A stretch of 56,844 bases of DNA from Thermovibrio sp. (GCA_015488335.1 WFNZ01000052.1:1-56844); one strand, 5' to 3'; positions 7,297 to 16,839 are shown, counted from the first letter of the stretch. Program-made: numbers and translations. The notes: generated by a model not told the origin, from the letters alone.

Positions 7297-7957
7297 GGCC
7301 TTCTCCTTTAAGGCTTACAAACGTTTCTCTTCCAAGGATTATGTGGTCCAGAACTTCAATTCCAAGGAGCTTTCCAGCTTTTAAGAGCTCCCCTGTAATG
7401 GCAACGTCCTCCCTGCTGGGGGTAGGATCCCCAGACGGGTGGTTGTGGAAGAGGATAACGGCCTCGGCAAGGTCTCTAACAGCAGGGCTGAAGACCTCTT
7501 TCGGGTTGACTGCAGTTTTCCCGGTTCCTCCAACTGAAACGACGTGGACGTTTATGAGAAAGCCCTTCCTGTTGAGGGTCATAATTCCAAAGTGTTCGGT
7601 CTCTTTGTGGGAAAAGGGTTTCAGAATTTCAAAGGCCTCCTCGGGAGAGGATATCCTCTCCTTCCTGCTCCCCTTTACCCTCCTTGAAAGCTCAAAGGCG
7701 GCCTTCAGCGTTATGGCCTTTGCCCTTCCAAGCCCCTTAAACGAGCTCAGCTCCTCAACCGACGCTTTTGAGAGGTTCTCCAAACCCCCGAAGTGGTTAA
7801 GGAGCTCCCTTGCAAGGTCAACAGCGTTCTTCCCGCTGGTTCCGGTCCTCAGGAGAATGGCAATGAGCTCTGAGTCTGTAAGGTTTTCCGCCCCTATCTC
7901 TAAGAGCTTCTCCCTTGGCCTGTCAGACGGGGGGAGCTCCTTCAGTCTATACCTCAA
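7289..7957 (-). CDS. radC: RadC family JAB-domain protein
   Basis: RadC-family protein (MPN/JAB metal-binding fold). The family was named for DNA repair, but its true role is unsettled. Shows the N-terminal RLKELPPSDRPREKL signature, a helix-hairpin-helix SFKGLGRAKA near residue 75, and the JAMM metal site HNHPSGDPTPSREDV near residue 170-180 with downstream DHIILG. I favour the TTG at 7957, which makes a 4-base TTGA overlap with the ileS stop and has GGGAG eight bases upstream. A GTG at 7987 would add ten residues inside ileS that do not resemble the family. It sits between ileS and rfaE1, apparently co-transcribed. Confidence 0.9.
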   Translation of the reverse strand: MRYRLKELPPSDRPREKLLEIGAENLTDSELIAILLRTGTSGKNAVDLARELLNHFGGLENLSKASVEELSSFKGLGRAKAITLKAAFELSRRVKGSRKERISSPEEAFEILKPFSHKETEHFGIMTLNRKGFLINVHVVSVGGTGKTAVNPKEVFSPAVRDLAEAVILFHNHPSGDPTPSREDVAITGELLKAGKLLGIEVLDHIILGRETFVSLKGEGLV

Positions 7958-10743
7958 GCCTTCAACTCCCTTAAAACCCTTGCACACCTTTCACAGACGT
8001 CCGGATACTCCTCATCTTTCCCAACGGTTTCGCTGTAGATCCAGCACCTCTGACACTTCTCCCCTTTGGCCCTTTCTGCCAGAGCTTTAACTCCTTTAAC
8101 GTCTTCGCTCTCAACTGCCGTTTCCGGCGCCTCTTCAAGGGGAAGAACCTCCGCCTGGGAGGTGATGAAGATGTAGGGGAGCTCCTCCTCATACTCCTTC
8201 AGGAGCTTGTAGTCCTCTTCACCTGCATAGACCTTAACTGAAGCCTCCAGGGAGTGGTTTATGAGCCCATCCTTCCTTGCAACTTCCAGAGCCTTGTTTA
8301 CAACCCCTTTAACTTCAATGAGCCTGTTCCACTTTTTAAGTATTTCCTCGTCAAGCTCCTCACACAGTGGCGGGAACTCCTCTAAGAAGACCGATTCCTT
8401 CTCAGCCCCCGGAATGTGGCTGTAGGCCTCCTCTGCAGTGAACGAAAGGATTGGAGCAATTAAAGTTGTGAGGCCGTAGAGTATTCTGTAGATGGCCGTC
8501 TGGGAGCTCCTCCTCTTCTTAGAGTCGGGGTGCTCACAGTAGAGGGCGTCTTTACTTATGTCTAAGTAGATTGAGCTGAGCTCAACGGAACAGTACTCGT
8601 AAACTCTTCTGAATACCCTGTTGAACCTGTAGCTGTTGTAGTCGTTGACAACGTCGTTCACAACCTGCTGGAACCTGTTTATCGCCCACCTGTCAATTTC
8701 GGAGAGCTCCTCGTAGGGGAGTGCCTTTTCTGGGGTGAAGTCTGAGAGGTTCCCAAGCATAAACCTTATGGTGTTCCTAATCTTCTTGTAGGCATCGCTC
8801 ACCTTTTTGAGGATGTTGTCTGAAATCCTCACGTCCTCTGTGAAGTTCTCACTTGCAACCCACAGCCTTAGAATGTCTGCACCGTATCGTTTAACAACGT
8901 CTAAGGGAGATATAACGTTCCCCAGAGACTTGCTCATCTTGTAGCCCTTCTCGTCTAACGTAAAGCCGTGGGTGAGGACTGAGCGGTAGGGAGCTCTCCC
9001 TCTCGTTCCGCAGGACTCTAACAGGCTTGCCTGGAACCAACCCCTGTGCTGGTCTGAACCTTCCAGGTAGAGGTCTGCAGGCCAGGAGAACTCCGGCCTC
9101 CTCTCAAGGACTGCAGCGTGGGAAGAGCCTGAGTCAAACCAGACGTCTAAGATGTCCATCTCCTTCTCAAACTCGTTTCCGCCGCACTTGGGACAAGTAA
9201 AACCTTCAGGCAGGAGTTCTTCAGCGCTTTTCTCATACCAGGCGTCTGCAGATTCCTTCTCAAAGATCTCTGCAACTCTGTCTGCAATCTCCTTGGAGTA
9301 GATGACCTCGCCGCACTTCCTGCAGTAGAAAGCAACTATCGGAACGCCCCAGATCCTCTGCCTTGAGATGCACCAGTCGGGGCGCTGCTCAACCATGTTC
9401 CTTATCCTTACCCTTCCCCACTCTGGAATCCACTTAACCCTGTCAATTTCAGAGAGGGCAACCTGCCTGAGGGTTGGCTCTCCCCTGTCCATTGCGATGA
9501 ACCACTGGGGAGTTGCCCTGAAGATTACTTTCCCTTTACACCTCCAGCAGTGGGGGTATGAGTGGGTTATCTTACCTGCGTATAAGAGGTTTCCGAGTTC
9601 CTTCAGCTTCTCAATGATTACGCCGTTTGCCTTCCATATTTTCATTCCCTTCAGCCACTGGGGGGCCTCATCTGTAAACCTTCCGTAGTCGTCAACGGGA
9701 ACTAAAACGGGCAGTTCGTACTTCAGCCCAACTTGGTAGTCCTCCTCACCGTGGCCGGGAGCAATGTGGACAAGTCCCGTTCCCGTATCAGATGCAACGT
9801 AGTCTGCGAGAACAACCCTTCCTTCTCTCTCAACGAACGGGTGGGTGTAGGTTATCCCCTCAAGCTCAGTTCCCTGAACTTCCTTAACTACCTCACCTTC
9901 AATTCCCGTCTTCTCTTTAAAGTCCTCAAGGAGGGGCGTTGCAACAACGTAGTGTTTCTCGCCGGACTTCAGGATTGAGTAGGGGAGCTCCGGGTTAACG
10001 GCAACAGCAACGTTTGCAGGAAGTGTCCAAGGTGTTGTTGTCCAGATTACTAAGTAGGAGTCCTCAGGGAGAACACCTTTTCCGTCTTTTACCTTAAACC
10101 CCACGTAGATTGAGGGAGAAGTCTCATCTCCGTACTCAATTTCAGCTTCAGCCAGCGCCGTAACACAGCTTGGACACCAGTAAACCGGTTTCTTGGCCCT
10201 GTAGACGAGCCCCTTTTCGTAAAACTTCCCGAGCTCTCTAACAATATCTGCCTGATATTTTGGATCCATAGTTATGTAGGGGTTTTCCCAGTCCCCAACA
10301 ACTCCCAACCTGATAAACTCTTCCCTCTGGGTGTTGACCCACTTCTCTGCGTATTCCCTGCAGAGTTTCCTCACCTCTAACGGGTCAACCTCGTCTTTCC
10401 TCTTCTTTATCTTCTTAAAGACAGCTCTCTCAATCGGCAGGCCGTGGCAGTCCCAGCCGGGGACAAAAGGAGTCTGGTATCCCTGCATCGCCTTAGACTT
10501 GACGACAATGTCCTTCAGAATTTTGTTGAGGGCGTGGCCTATGTGGATGTGGCCGTTGGCGTATGGAGGGCCGTCGTGGAGTATAAACTGGTCGTCGCAC
10601 CTGTGCTCTTCAATCAGTTTCCTGTATAGGTTAAGCTCCTGCCATCTCTTTAACGTTTCGGGCTCCTTTTTGGGTAAGTTTCCCCTCATTGGGAATGCCG
10701 TTTTTGGAAGGTTCAGCGTCTCTTTGTAATCTTTACCGCCCAT
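7954..10743 (-). CDS. ileS: Isoleucyl-tRNA synthetase
   Basis: Charges tRNA-Ile with isoleucine. The 929-aa class I synthetase has HIGH at 67-70 (PPYANGHIHIGH), the CP1 editing domain with WTTTPWTLPANVA, the KMSKS loop (KMSKSLGN at about 602-609), the anticodon-binding helical domain, and a C-terminal zinc module with CQRCW and CERC in the last 40 residues. Internal zinc pairs CRKC and CPKC are also present around residues 480-530. Length and the C-terminal zinc motif match the bacterial type (IleS1). Start ATG at 10743 with AGGAGG upstream. It diverges from argS across 86 bases, so the two synthetases may be co-regulated. No T-box leader is visible. Confidence 0.97.
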   Translation of the reverse strand: MGGKDYKETLNLPKTAFPMRGNLPKKEPETLKRWQELNLYRKLIEEHRCDDQFILHDGPPYANGHIHIGHALNKILKDIVVKSKAMQGYQTPFVPGWDCHGLPIERAVFKKIKKRKDEVDPLEVRKLCREYAEKWVNTQREEFIRLGVVGDWENPYITMDPKYQADIVRELGKFYEKGLVYRAKKPVYWCPSCVTALAEAEIEYGDETSPSIYVGFKVKDGKGVLPEDSYLVIWTTTPWTLPANVAVAVNPELPYSILKSGEKHYVVATPLLEDFKEKTGIEGEVVKEVQGTELEGITYTHPFVEREGRVVLADYVASDTGTGLVHIAPGHGEEDYQVGLKYELPVLVPVDDYGRFTDEAPQWLKGMKIWKANGVIIEKLKELGNLLYAGKITHSYPHCWRCKGKVIFRATPQWFIAMDRGEPTLRQVALSEIDRVKWIPEWGRVRIRNMVEQRPDWCISRQRIWGVPIVAFYCRKCGEVIYSKEIADRVAEIFEKESADAWYEKSAEELLPEGFTCPKCGGNEFEKEMDILDVWFDSGSSHAAVLERRPEFSWPADLYLEGSDQHRGWFQASLLESCGTRGRAPYRSVLTHGFTLDEKGYKMSKSLGNVISPLDVVKRYGADILRLWVASENFTEDVRISDNILKKVSDAYKKIRNTIRFMLGNLSDFTPEKALPYEELSEIDRWAINRFQQVVNDVVNDYNSYRFNRVFRRVYEYCSVELSSIYLDISKDALYCEHPDSKKRRSSQTAIYRILYGLTTLIAPILSFTAEEAYSHIPGAEKESVFLEEFPPLCEELDEEILKKWNRLIEVKGVVNKALEVARKDGLINHSLEASVKVYAGEEDYKLLKEYEEELPYIFITSQAEVLPLEEAPETAVESEDVKGVKALAERAKGEKCQRCWIYSETVGKDEEYPDVCERCARVLRELKA

Positions 10744-10829
10744 AGGGTTCCTCCTGAGAAAAGTGGCTCTATTTTATCAGAGTTGAAATATAATTCAGGC
10801 CGAAATTCTATGTCTTAAAAGGCGGGAAG
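10744..10829. promoter_or_regulatory. Divergent promoter region of ileS and argS
   Basis: This 86-base gap separates two divergent aminoacyl-tRNA synthetase genes. A TATAAT at 10789-10794 faces argS, and TAAAAT (complement of 10771-10776) faces ileS. Convincing -35 boxes are not visible for either. The gap is too short for a T-box leader. The RBS of ileS (AGGAGG) is strong, while that of argS (GGCGGGAAG) is weaker. Confidence 0.4.
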
Positions 10830-12491
10830 ATGAAAGAGATTGTCAAAGAGAGGGTGGTAGAGGCTGTTAGAGAAATCTACGGGGAAGATGCGGTTTCTGT
10901 TGTTGATAGGGCTTCGTTTGAAAAGCCCAAGAGAAAAGAGTTTGGAGACCTTGCAACAAACGTTGCCTTTCTCCTTGCAAAAACTTTGAAACAGCCTCCA
11001 AGGGCTATAGCTGAAGAGATTGTAAGGGTTTTAAGGGGAAGGGGAGACTTTGAGAGCGTAGAGGTTGCAGGTGGCGGATTCATAAACTTTAAGCTCTCCC
11101 AGTCCCTCTATACAGAGATTTTAAAGTCTGTAGTTGAGACAGATTTCTACGTTTCAGACATTGGAAAAGGTGAGAGGGTTCTCCTTGAGTACGTCTCTGC
11201 AAACCCAACAGGTCCCTTACACGTTGGCCACGGAAGGGGAGCCGTTGTCGGAGACGTTCTCTACCGCATTATGAGGCTTACGGGCTACAGGCCTGAGAGG
11301 GAGTTCTACGTAAACGACGCCGGCAGGCAGGTAAAGCTCTTAGGACTCTCCATCTACCTTAGGGCCAAAGAACTTAAAGGTGAAAAGATAACCCTTCCAG
11401 AGGACGCCTACTCCGGTGAGATTGAGATATGGAGCAGGAACTACATAAGAGAGCTTGCAAAGAGACTCTTAAAGCTAAAGCCAGACCTTTTGGAACTGCC
11501 GGAAGATGAGGCCGTTGAGGTAGCTGCAGAGTTTGGAAAGGAGGAGCTCCTCAAACAGATTCAGGAAGACCTGAAGGAGCTCCGTGTTGAGTTTGACAGC
11601 TGGTTCAGTGAGAGGGAGCTCTACGAAAAAGGCGAAGTTGAGCGGGTTTTAAAGATTTTAGAGGAGAAGGATTACATCTACGAGAAGGACGGAGCTCTCT
11701 GGCTAAAGACAACCCTCTTTGGAGACGATAAAGACAGGGTAGTCCGGCGCTCAAACGGAGAGTTTACCTACTTCGCATCAGACATTGCCTACCACTACAA
11801 CAAGATAGAGAGGGGCTACGACAGAGGGATAGACATCTGGGGAGCAGACCACCACGGCTACATACCAAGGGTTAAGGCGGCCATTGCAGCCCTCGGTAAA
11901 GACCCGGACTGGCTTGAAGTTATCCTCATTCAGCTTGTTAAACTCTTCAGGAACGGTGAAGAGATAAAGATGTCAAAGAGGAAAGGGAACTTTATTCCCC
12001 TTAAATGGCTTATGGACGAGGTTGGAGTTGATGCTGTTCGTTTCTTCTTCCTGTTGAAGCGCCACGACACCCCTCTTGACTTTGACTTAGACCTTGCTCT
12101 TTCTACAAAAAGCGAAAATCCGGTTTATTACGTTCAGTATGCCCACGCAAGGCTCTGCAGCGTTCTTGATAAAGCGGAAGAGAGGGGATTTAGACCTTCG
12201 GCCGACCATCTGAACCTTTTGAACACAGAAGAGGAAAGAGAGCTTATACTTAGGTGCTACAGCCTGAAGTACGAGCTTCAGCAGGCAGCTTTAAAGAGAG
12301 AACCCCACAGACTTACCTACTACTTGATAGAGCTCTCCTCTGCACTCCACAGGTTCTACAACAAACACAGGGTTGTAGACAGTGAAAACGGAGAGCTTAC
12401 CTCTGCCAGACTCTACTTAGTTGAAGGAGTTAGGAAAACCCTTGAGGTTGGTCTTGGTATATTAAACGTTAAAGCACCGAGGAGGATGTAA
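10830..12491 (+). CDS. argS: Arginyl-tRNA synthetase
   Basis: Charges tRNA-Arg with arginine. The 553-aa class I enzyme has the N-terminal Add-1 domain (residues 1-100), the signature ANPTGPLHVGHGRGAVVGD at about 125-143 with HVGH as HIGH, ASDIAYHYNKIERG, the WGADHHGYIPR loop, and MSKRKGN at about 380 as the KMSKS loop. The DALR anticodon-binding domain ends the protein with the conserved KHRVVD region. Length is typical of bacteria. It is the first gene of a long plus-strand run to about 19 kb; the next gene starts at its last base. Confidence 0.96.
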   Translation: MKEIVKERVVEAVREIYGEDAVSVVDRASFEKPKRKEFGDLATNVAFLLAKTLKQPPRAIAEEIVRVLRGRGDFESVEVAGGGFINFKLSQSLYTEILKSVVETDFYVSDIGKGERVLLEYVSANPTGPLHVGHGRGAVVGDVLYRIMRLTGYRPEREFYVNDAGRQVKLLGLSIYLRAKELKGEKITLPEDAYSGEIEIWSRNYIRELAKRLLKLKPDLLELPEDEAVEVAAEFGKEELLKQIQEDLKELRVEFDSWFSERELYEKGEVERVLKILEEKDYIYEKDGALWLKTTLFGDDKDRVVRRSNGEFTYFASDIAYHYNKIERGYDRGIDIWGADHHGYIPRVKAAIAALGKDPDWLEVILIQLVKLFRNGEEIKMSKRKGNFIPLKWLMDEVGVDAVRFFFLLKRHDTPLDFDLDLALSTKSENPVYYVQYAHARLCSVLDKAEERGFRPSADHLNLLNTEEERELILRCYSLKYELQQAALKREPHRLTYYLIELSSALHRFYNKHRVVDSENGELTSARLYLVEGVRKTLEVGLGILNVKAPRRM

Positions 12492-13222
12492 TGGAAGGAG
12501 AGAGGAGGGTCCAGATTATTATTGCCGTAATTGCCGCTGTTCTACTTGCTTTTGCCTACGGCGTGGGCTACTACGTAGGGAAGGGAACAGGTATTGAGGA
12601 GGAGAAAAAGGTCTGCGAGATTCAGAAGAGACAGCTTATTAAGACCCTTTCCCGAATAACGCCGGTTTCAAGGCCTGAGCCTGTTGAGGAGAAAGTTGTG
12701 GGAGCTCCCCCTCTGAAAAAGGAGAAGAAACAGGAAGTTTCCACTTCAACAGCTGTGGCTTCAAAGGAAAATAATGGGAAAGCTCAAAAGGAAACAGTTT
12801 CCGAAAATCAGAAAGTTAAAACTGAAGAGAAAACCCAGCAGGAGGTTGTGGCTTCTAAGGAAGCTGTAAAGAAAGAGCAACAGGTAAAAACGGAAAAGCC
12901 AGTTATTCCTGTGGTTGAAAGTAAAGTTCAGAAAACAGAGCCGGTTAAGAAGACTGCTGTTTCTGAAAGTGTTGTTTCTAAACAGGAGAGAAAACCTGGA
13001 AAGAGATACTACCTTCAGGTTGGTATATTTAGGAACAAGGTTAATGCAGTTAAGCTGGCTCAGGAACTAAACAGTAAAGGTTTTCAGTCAAAGACCGTTT
13101 TTGGAAAGAGATACGTAAAGGTTATTGTTGGTTACTACGATTCTCTTCACCAGGCGAGGGTTGTTCAGAGGGAGCTCCGCTCAGCAGGGTTTGATTCAGT
13201 CCTTAAGTGGAGGAAGAATTGA
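12491..13222 (+). CDS. SPOR-domain membrane protein
   Basis: A bitopic inner-membrane protein expected to bind denuded peptidoglycan glycan strands at the septum. The 243-aa chain has a short cytoplasmic N-terminus, a membrane helix at about residues 9-30, a long K/E/Q/V-rich low-complexity linker (about 45-170), and a C-terminal SPOR domain at about 172-243 (opening RYYLQVGIFRNKVNA and containing KVIVGYYDS). This is the FtsN/DedD-like layout. It begins at the last base of argS and overlaps the TatD fusion gene by 4 bases. Which division protein it replaces cannot be decided without homology searches; there is no recognisable FtsN-specific motif. Confidence 0.85.
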   Translation: MEGERRVQIIIAVIAAVLLAFAYGVGYYVGKGTGIEEEKKVCEIQKRQLIKTLSRITPVSRPEPVEEKVVGAPPLKKEKKQEVSTSTAVASKENNGKAQKETVSENQKVKTEEKTQQEVVASKEAVKKEQQVKTEKPVIPVVESKVQKTEPVKKTAVSESVVSKQERKPGKRYYLQVGIFRNKVNAVKLAQELNSKGFQSKTVFGKRYVKVIVGYYDSLHQARVVQRELRSAGFDSVLKWRKN

Positions 13223-14607
13223 TAGACACCCATGCCCACCTCCACTTTCCCCAGTTTGATAAAGACAGGGAAGAGGTAATAAAGGAGTGTGAGGAGAAGT
13301 TAGACGCCGTTATAACCGTTGGCTGCGACCTTGAAGATAGTAGAAGAGCAATAGAGGTTGCCCAGCAGGGGAAGAACATCTATGCCTCCGTTGGTATCCA
13401 TCCCCACGAGGTGAAAAACTACTCTGAGAAAGACTACGAGAAAATTATAGAGCTTGCAAAGAGCCCTAAGGTTGTTGCCCTTGGAGAGATGGGGCTTGAC
13501 TTCTACAGGAACCTCTCTCCAAAAGAGAAGCAGTATGAAATCTTCCTGATGCAGATTGAAGCGGCGAAAGAGCTAAACCTTCCTGTAATAATCCACACCC
13601 GAAACGCTGCAAAGGAGATGGCAGAGTTTATAAGGAAACACTTTAACGGCGTTAGAGGAGTTATCCACTGCTTCAGCGGAGAGAGGGAGCTCCTTGAGGC
13701 AGCGTTAGACGCAGGCCTCTTCATCTCATACGCAGGCCCCGTTACGTATCCGAAGAACGAGGAGCTCCGCCAGACCCTCAAGTTCGTTCCATCCTCAAGG
13801 CTACTAATTGAAACCGATTCACCTTACCTTGCTCCTCAGCCCGTTCGGGGGAAGAGGAATAAGCCCACCTACGTAGCCTACACTGCAATGACGGTTGCAA
13901 AAGTTTTAGGCCTCTCCTTTACAGATGTAGACAGAATAACCACTGTAAACGCCAAAAGGCTTTTCAACCTGCCAATGAATCCCGAAGAGGAGAAAGAGAG
14001 GCTCGTCTACCAGGTTGGAGATAGGCTCTACATAAACCTTACAACCAAGTGTCCCTGTAGCTGTAAGTTCTGCTTCCGAGGAACGGAGAACTACATACTC
14101 GGCTACAACCTGAACCTTTCAAGGGAGCCGATAGCCGAAGAGTACATGTACCGAATAAAGAACCCGAAAGTCTACAGTGAAATCGTCTTCTGCGGCTACG
14201 GTGAGCCCTTTGAGAGGTATGAGACTCTGAAAAAAGTTGCAGAGTGGATAAAGAAGTTTGCAAAAGATGTTCCTGTAAGGGTGGATACCTGCGGGCTGGC
14301 ATACTTGATAACGGGAAACAGGAACATCTTGGAAGAACTGAAAGGACTTGTTGATACATTCAGCGTCAGCGTTAACGCTTCAAGCCCTGAAGAGTATTAC
14401 AGGGTTGTCCGTCCGAAGTTTGGTGAGAAGAGCTGGGAGGAGCTCCTTTCATTCATAAAAGATGCAAAGGAAAAAGGCTTTAACGTTTTAATCACTGCCG
14501 TTGACTACCCGGGGTTCAACAAGCAGGCCTTTGAAAGGTTTGCCAGAGAGCTTGGGGTAAACTTTAAGATAAGACCATTTAAGAGGTTCAAGCCTTGGGA
14601 AGAGTAG
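13219..14607 (+). CDS. TatD-family hydrolase fused to a TatD-linked radical SAM domain
   Basis: A two-domain protein of 462 aa. Residues 1-260 are a TatD metal-dependent hydrolase: DTHAHLHF metal site, GIHPHE, GEMGLDFY, IIHTRNA, HCFSG and ETDSPYLAP. Residues about 262-462 are a radical SAM domain with CPCSCKFC, giving the CX3CX2C 4Fe-4S motif, then GYGEPFERYE and VDTCG. It matches the separate TatD-associated radical SAM family, here joined in one chain. TatD proteins act as nucleases or D-aminoacyl/phospho-esterases; the radical SAM substrate is unknown. I favour the TTG at 13219 (TTGA overlap with the SPOR stop, GGAGG five bases upstream) over GTG at 13207. Confidence 0.88.
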   Translation: MIDTHAHLHFPQFDKDREEVIKECEEKLDAVITVGCDLEDSRRAIEVAQQGKNIYASVGIHPHEVKNYSEKDYEKIIELAKSPKVVALGEMGLDFYRNLSPKEKQYEIFLMQIEAAKELNLPVIIHTRNAAKEMAEFIRKHFNGVRGVIHCFSGERELLEAALDAGLFISYAGPVTYPKNEELRQTLKFVPSSRLLIETDSPYLAPQPVRGKRNKPTYVAYTAMTVAKVLGLSFTDVDRITTVNAKRLFNLPMNPEEEKERLVYQVGDRLYINLTTKCPCSCKFCFRGTENYILGYNLNLSREPIAEEYMYRIKNPKVYSEIVFCGYGEPFERYETLKKVAEWIKKFAKDVPVRVDTCGLAYLITGNRNILEELKGLVDTFSVSVNASSPEEYYRVVRPKFGEKSWEELLSFIKDAKEKGFNVLITAVDYPGFNKQAFERFARELGVNFKIRPFKRFKPWEE

Positions 14608-15002
14608 TTCGGTTTACGGTTTCAATAGACGAGAAACTACTTGAGAAGTTTGATGCCTTTATAGATGAAAAGGGTTACGTAAACAGGTCTGAAGCTGTAA
14701 GGGATTTAATCCGCTCAGCCCTTATAGAGAAAGACTTAAAGCCCGACAGCTTCGCCTTTGGAACCCTTACAATCGTCTACGACCACCACCAGAGAGAGCT
14801 TGTTGAAAAGATTACAGAGATTGAGCACAGCTACCTTAATAACATCATTTCAACAATGCACATTCACATAGACCACCATCACTGCTTAGAGATAGTTGCT
14901 GTTAAAGGAAAGGTTAGAGAGATAAAAGAACTTGCAGATAGAATTTCTTCTCTTAAAGGAGTTAAACACGCAAAGCTTGTATTTACCGGCGTTGAACCTT
15001 AG
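14595..15002 (+). CDS. nikR: Nickel-responsive regulator NikR
   Basis: A ribbon-helix-helix repressor that senses Ni(II). The 135-aa length is standard. The RHH DNA-binding domain is at residues 1-50 (VVRFTVSIDEKLLEKFDAF), followed by an ACT-like C-terminal domain. It carries the nickel ligands His (DHHQRE, about 76), His-x-His (MHIHIDHH, about 87/89) and Cys (HHHCLEIV, about 95). The start is TTG at 14595 inside the 3' end of the fusion gene (13-base overlap), with no better start nearby. Expected targets are nickel uptake or NiFe-hydrogenase genes; none lies in this window. Presence of nikR implies that nickel homeostasis matters, consistent with a hydrogen-oxidising lifestyle, which is inference. 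Confidence 0.93.
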   Translation: MGRVVRFTVSIDEKLLEKFDAFIDEKGYVNRSEAVRDLIRSALIEKDLKPDSFAFGTLTIVYDHHQRELVEKITEIEHSYLNNIISTMHIHIDHHHCLEIVAVKGKVREIKELADRISSLKGVKHAKLVFTGVEP

Positions 15003-15050
15003 AGGAAACTGTCTATATTCCCGTTGGAGTAAACAGATTGGGAGGTAAAG

Positions 15051-15794
15051 ATGGCTGGCCACTCCAAATGGGCAAACATTCGCCATAAAAAGGCGGCTCA
15101 GGATGCTAAAAGAGGAAAGATTTTCACGAAACTTGCAAGGGAAATAACTGTTGCTGCAAGGGAAGGGGGCGGAGACCCTGAATCCAACCCCAGGCTCAGG
15201 GCTGCAATAGAGAGGGCACGTAAGTTCAACATGCCGAAAGAGAACATAGAGAGGGCCATAAAGAGGGGAACGGGAGAGATAGCCGGAGAAACCTTTGAGG
15301 AAGTTACCTACGAGGGTTACGGCCCCGGTGGAGTTGCAATAATTGTTAAGTGTTTAACCGATAACAGGAACAGAACAGCTGCGGAAGTCAGACATGCCTT
15401 CTCAAAACACGGGGGAAACCTTGGAACTTCCGGCTGCGTCTCCTGGATGTTTGAGAGGAAAGGGATTATTGTTGTTCCCGGAGATAAGTATGATGAGGAG
15501 ACTGTAATGCTTGCGGCCCTTGATGCAGGGGCAGATGACGTTGTTTCAGAGGATGGAAAGTTCATCGTTTACACCCAGCCTTCAGAACTTGAAACTGTGA
15601 GGAAGGGTCTTTTAGATGCAGGAATTGAGATTGAAGAGGCAAAGCTTGACCTGATTCCAACGACCACAACGAGAGTTGAGGGAGATACAGCCCTTAAAGT
15701 TCTGAAACTGCTTGAAGCCCTTGAAGACCTTGATGACGTTCAGGAGGTCTACTCCAACTTTGACATGCCGGAAGAGGTTATGAATAATGCGTAA
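15051..15794 (+). CDS. YebC/TACO1-family protein
   Basis: A 247-aa member of the YebC/TACO1 family, with the hallmark N-terminus [18 protein letters not shown] and [11 protein letters not shown]. The family was first described as transcriptional regulators. More recent work links some members to translation through difficult motifs such as polyproline. The three-domain length is normal. ATG has GGGAGG seven bases upstream. It is preceded by a 48-base gap after nikR and overlaps the next gene by 8 bases. The usual ruvC neighbour is absent here. I cannot tell from sequence whether this is the YebC or YeeN subgroup. Confidence 0.94.
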   Translation: MAGHSKWANIRHKKAAQDAKRGKIFTKLAREITVAAREGGGDPESNPRLRAAIERARKFNMPKENIERAIKRGTGEIAGETFEEVTYEGYGPGGVAIIVKCLTDNRNRTAAEVRHAFSKHGGNLGTSGCVSWMFERKGIIVVPGDKYDEETVMLAALDAGADDVVSEDGKFIVYTQPSELETVRKGLLDAGIEIEEAKLDLIPTTTTRVEGDTALKVLKLLEALEDLDDVQEVYSNFDMPEEVMNNA

Positions 15795-16839
15795 ATTCTT
15801 GATTCTTTTTCTTCTCCTTTCCCTTCCGGCTTACGGTGGAGATTTAAAGAATATGGTTGAGAGGGAGTCTTCTTTTCTCTCTTCCTGCTCTTTTTCTTCA
15901 ACTTCCTGTGATACTCTGCTTAACATTCCCTGGGATAAGCCATCTTTTCAGTTCTGGCTCTCTTACTACAGGAACAGGTGGAACAGGGTAAAACTCCTTT
16001 CGCAGGTTGACTCCTTTAAAGTCCTCTACCCCACAGTTAGGAAGATCTTTCGCCGCTACGGGCTTCCTGAAGATCTCTCACTCCTTGCCATTGTTGAGAG
16101 CAACGGGAACCCGGCAGCCGTTTCAAAGGCTGGAGCTGCAGGCCTCTGGCAGTTGATGCCGGGAACTGCCAGAAAGTTAGGACTTAAAGTAAACTGGCTG
16201 ATAGATGAGAGGTTTGACGTTGTTAAATCCACTATTGCTGCTGCTAAGTATTTGAAGGAGCTCCACTCCCTCTTCCACCGCTGGGATCTGGCCATAGCCG
16301 CCTACAATGCAGGCCCTGGAACGATAGAGAAGCGTTTAAAGAGGCTTGGAGCAGACCAGTTCTGGGATCTAACAAAACTTCCAGATGAAACCCTTGAGTA
16401 TGTTCCAAAGTTTTACGCTGTTCTCTCCGTTGTTAAGTCCTCTAAGGTTCTTAAAGAGAATTCATCTAACAATTTGGTAACAGTTAAAGTAGCTTCAAGG
16501 ACTACTCTTTCAAGGGTTGCAAGGGCTTTAAAGGTTCCATATTCCGTTTTAAAGAGGTTCAACAAGCAGTTCCGAAGGGGCATAGTTCCGGCAGGATACT
16601 ATGTTTATCTACCTTCCCGTTCTATTAAAAACTTTAAGGTGTTAAGGTATGCGAAAAACTCTAAAGTTTACGTTTACGTTCCTAAAAGAAGAGAGAAGCT
16701 CACAGTTATAGCCCGCCGGTTTGGTGTCCCTGCTAACTTTATAAAAAAATTAAACAGTCTTAGATATAACGTTGCCTTTAAAGGCCAGCCTCTTGTCATT
16801 GTGAAGTTGGGAGAAAAGAGAGAGAATGGAAACAGTTAG
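15787..16839 (+). CDS. Membrane-bound lytic murein transglycosylase, MltD-like, with LysM-type repeats
   Basis: Cleaves the glycan strand of peptidoglycan, producing 1,6-anhydro ends. The 350-aa precursor has a signal peptide ([18 protein letters not shown]). The SLT domain at about residues 80-190 includes the catalytic Glu in AIVESNGNP (about 104), [12 protein letters not shown] and [10 protein letters not shown]. Two C-terminal LysM-like repeats follow (from [19 protein letters not shown] and from [14 protein letters not shown]), expected to bind peptidoglycan. There is no lipobox cysteine at the cleavage site, so it is probably periplasmic rather than a lipoprotein. Its start overlaps the YebC gene and its end overlaps trmI by 14 bases. 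Confidence 0.91.
   Translation: MRKFLILFLLLSLPAYGGDLKNMVERESSFLSSCSFSSTSCDTLLNIPWDKPSFQFWLSYYRNRWNRVKLLSQVDSFKVLYPTVRKIFRRYGLPEDLSLLAIVESNGNPAAVSKAGAAGLWQLMPGTARKLGLKVNWLIDERFDVVKSTIAAAKYLKELHSLFHRWDLAIAAYNAGPGTIEKRLKRLGADQFWDLTKLPDETLEYVPKFYAVLSVVKSSKVLKENSSNNLVTVKVASRTTLSRVARALKVPYSVLKRFNKQFRRGIVPAGYYVYLPSRSIKNFKVLRYAKNSKVYVYVPKRREKLTVIARRFGVPANFIKKLNSLRYNVAFKGQPLVIVKLGEKRENGNS

Noticed and set aside
7341-8090. A 249-codon plus-strand open frame opposite radC/ileS
   Set aside because: It is antisense to two well-recognised genes, its translation is Ser/Phe/Leu-rich low quality with no family motif, and no RBS is evident.
10744-10829. A T-box or other amino-acid-responsive leader before ileS or argS
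   Set aside because: The gap is only 86 bases and must serve both genes; no T-box sequence or stacked stems are seen.
12700-12990. Repeat-like K/E/V-rich stretch in the SPOR protein as a mobile or tandem repeat
   Set aside because: It is a low-complexity linker common to SPOR proteins, with no exact repeat unit.
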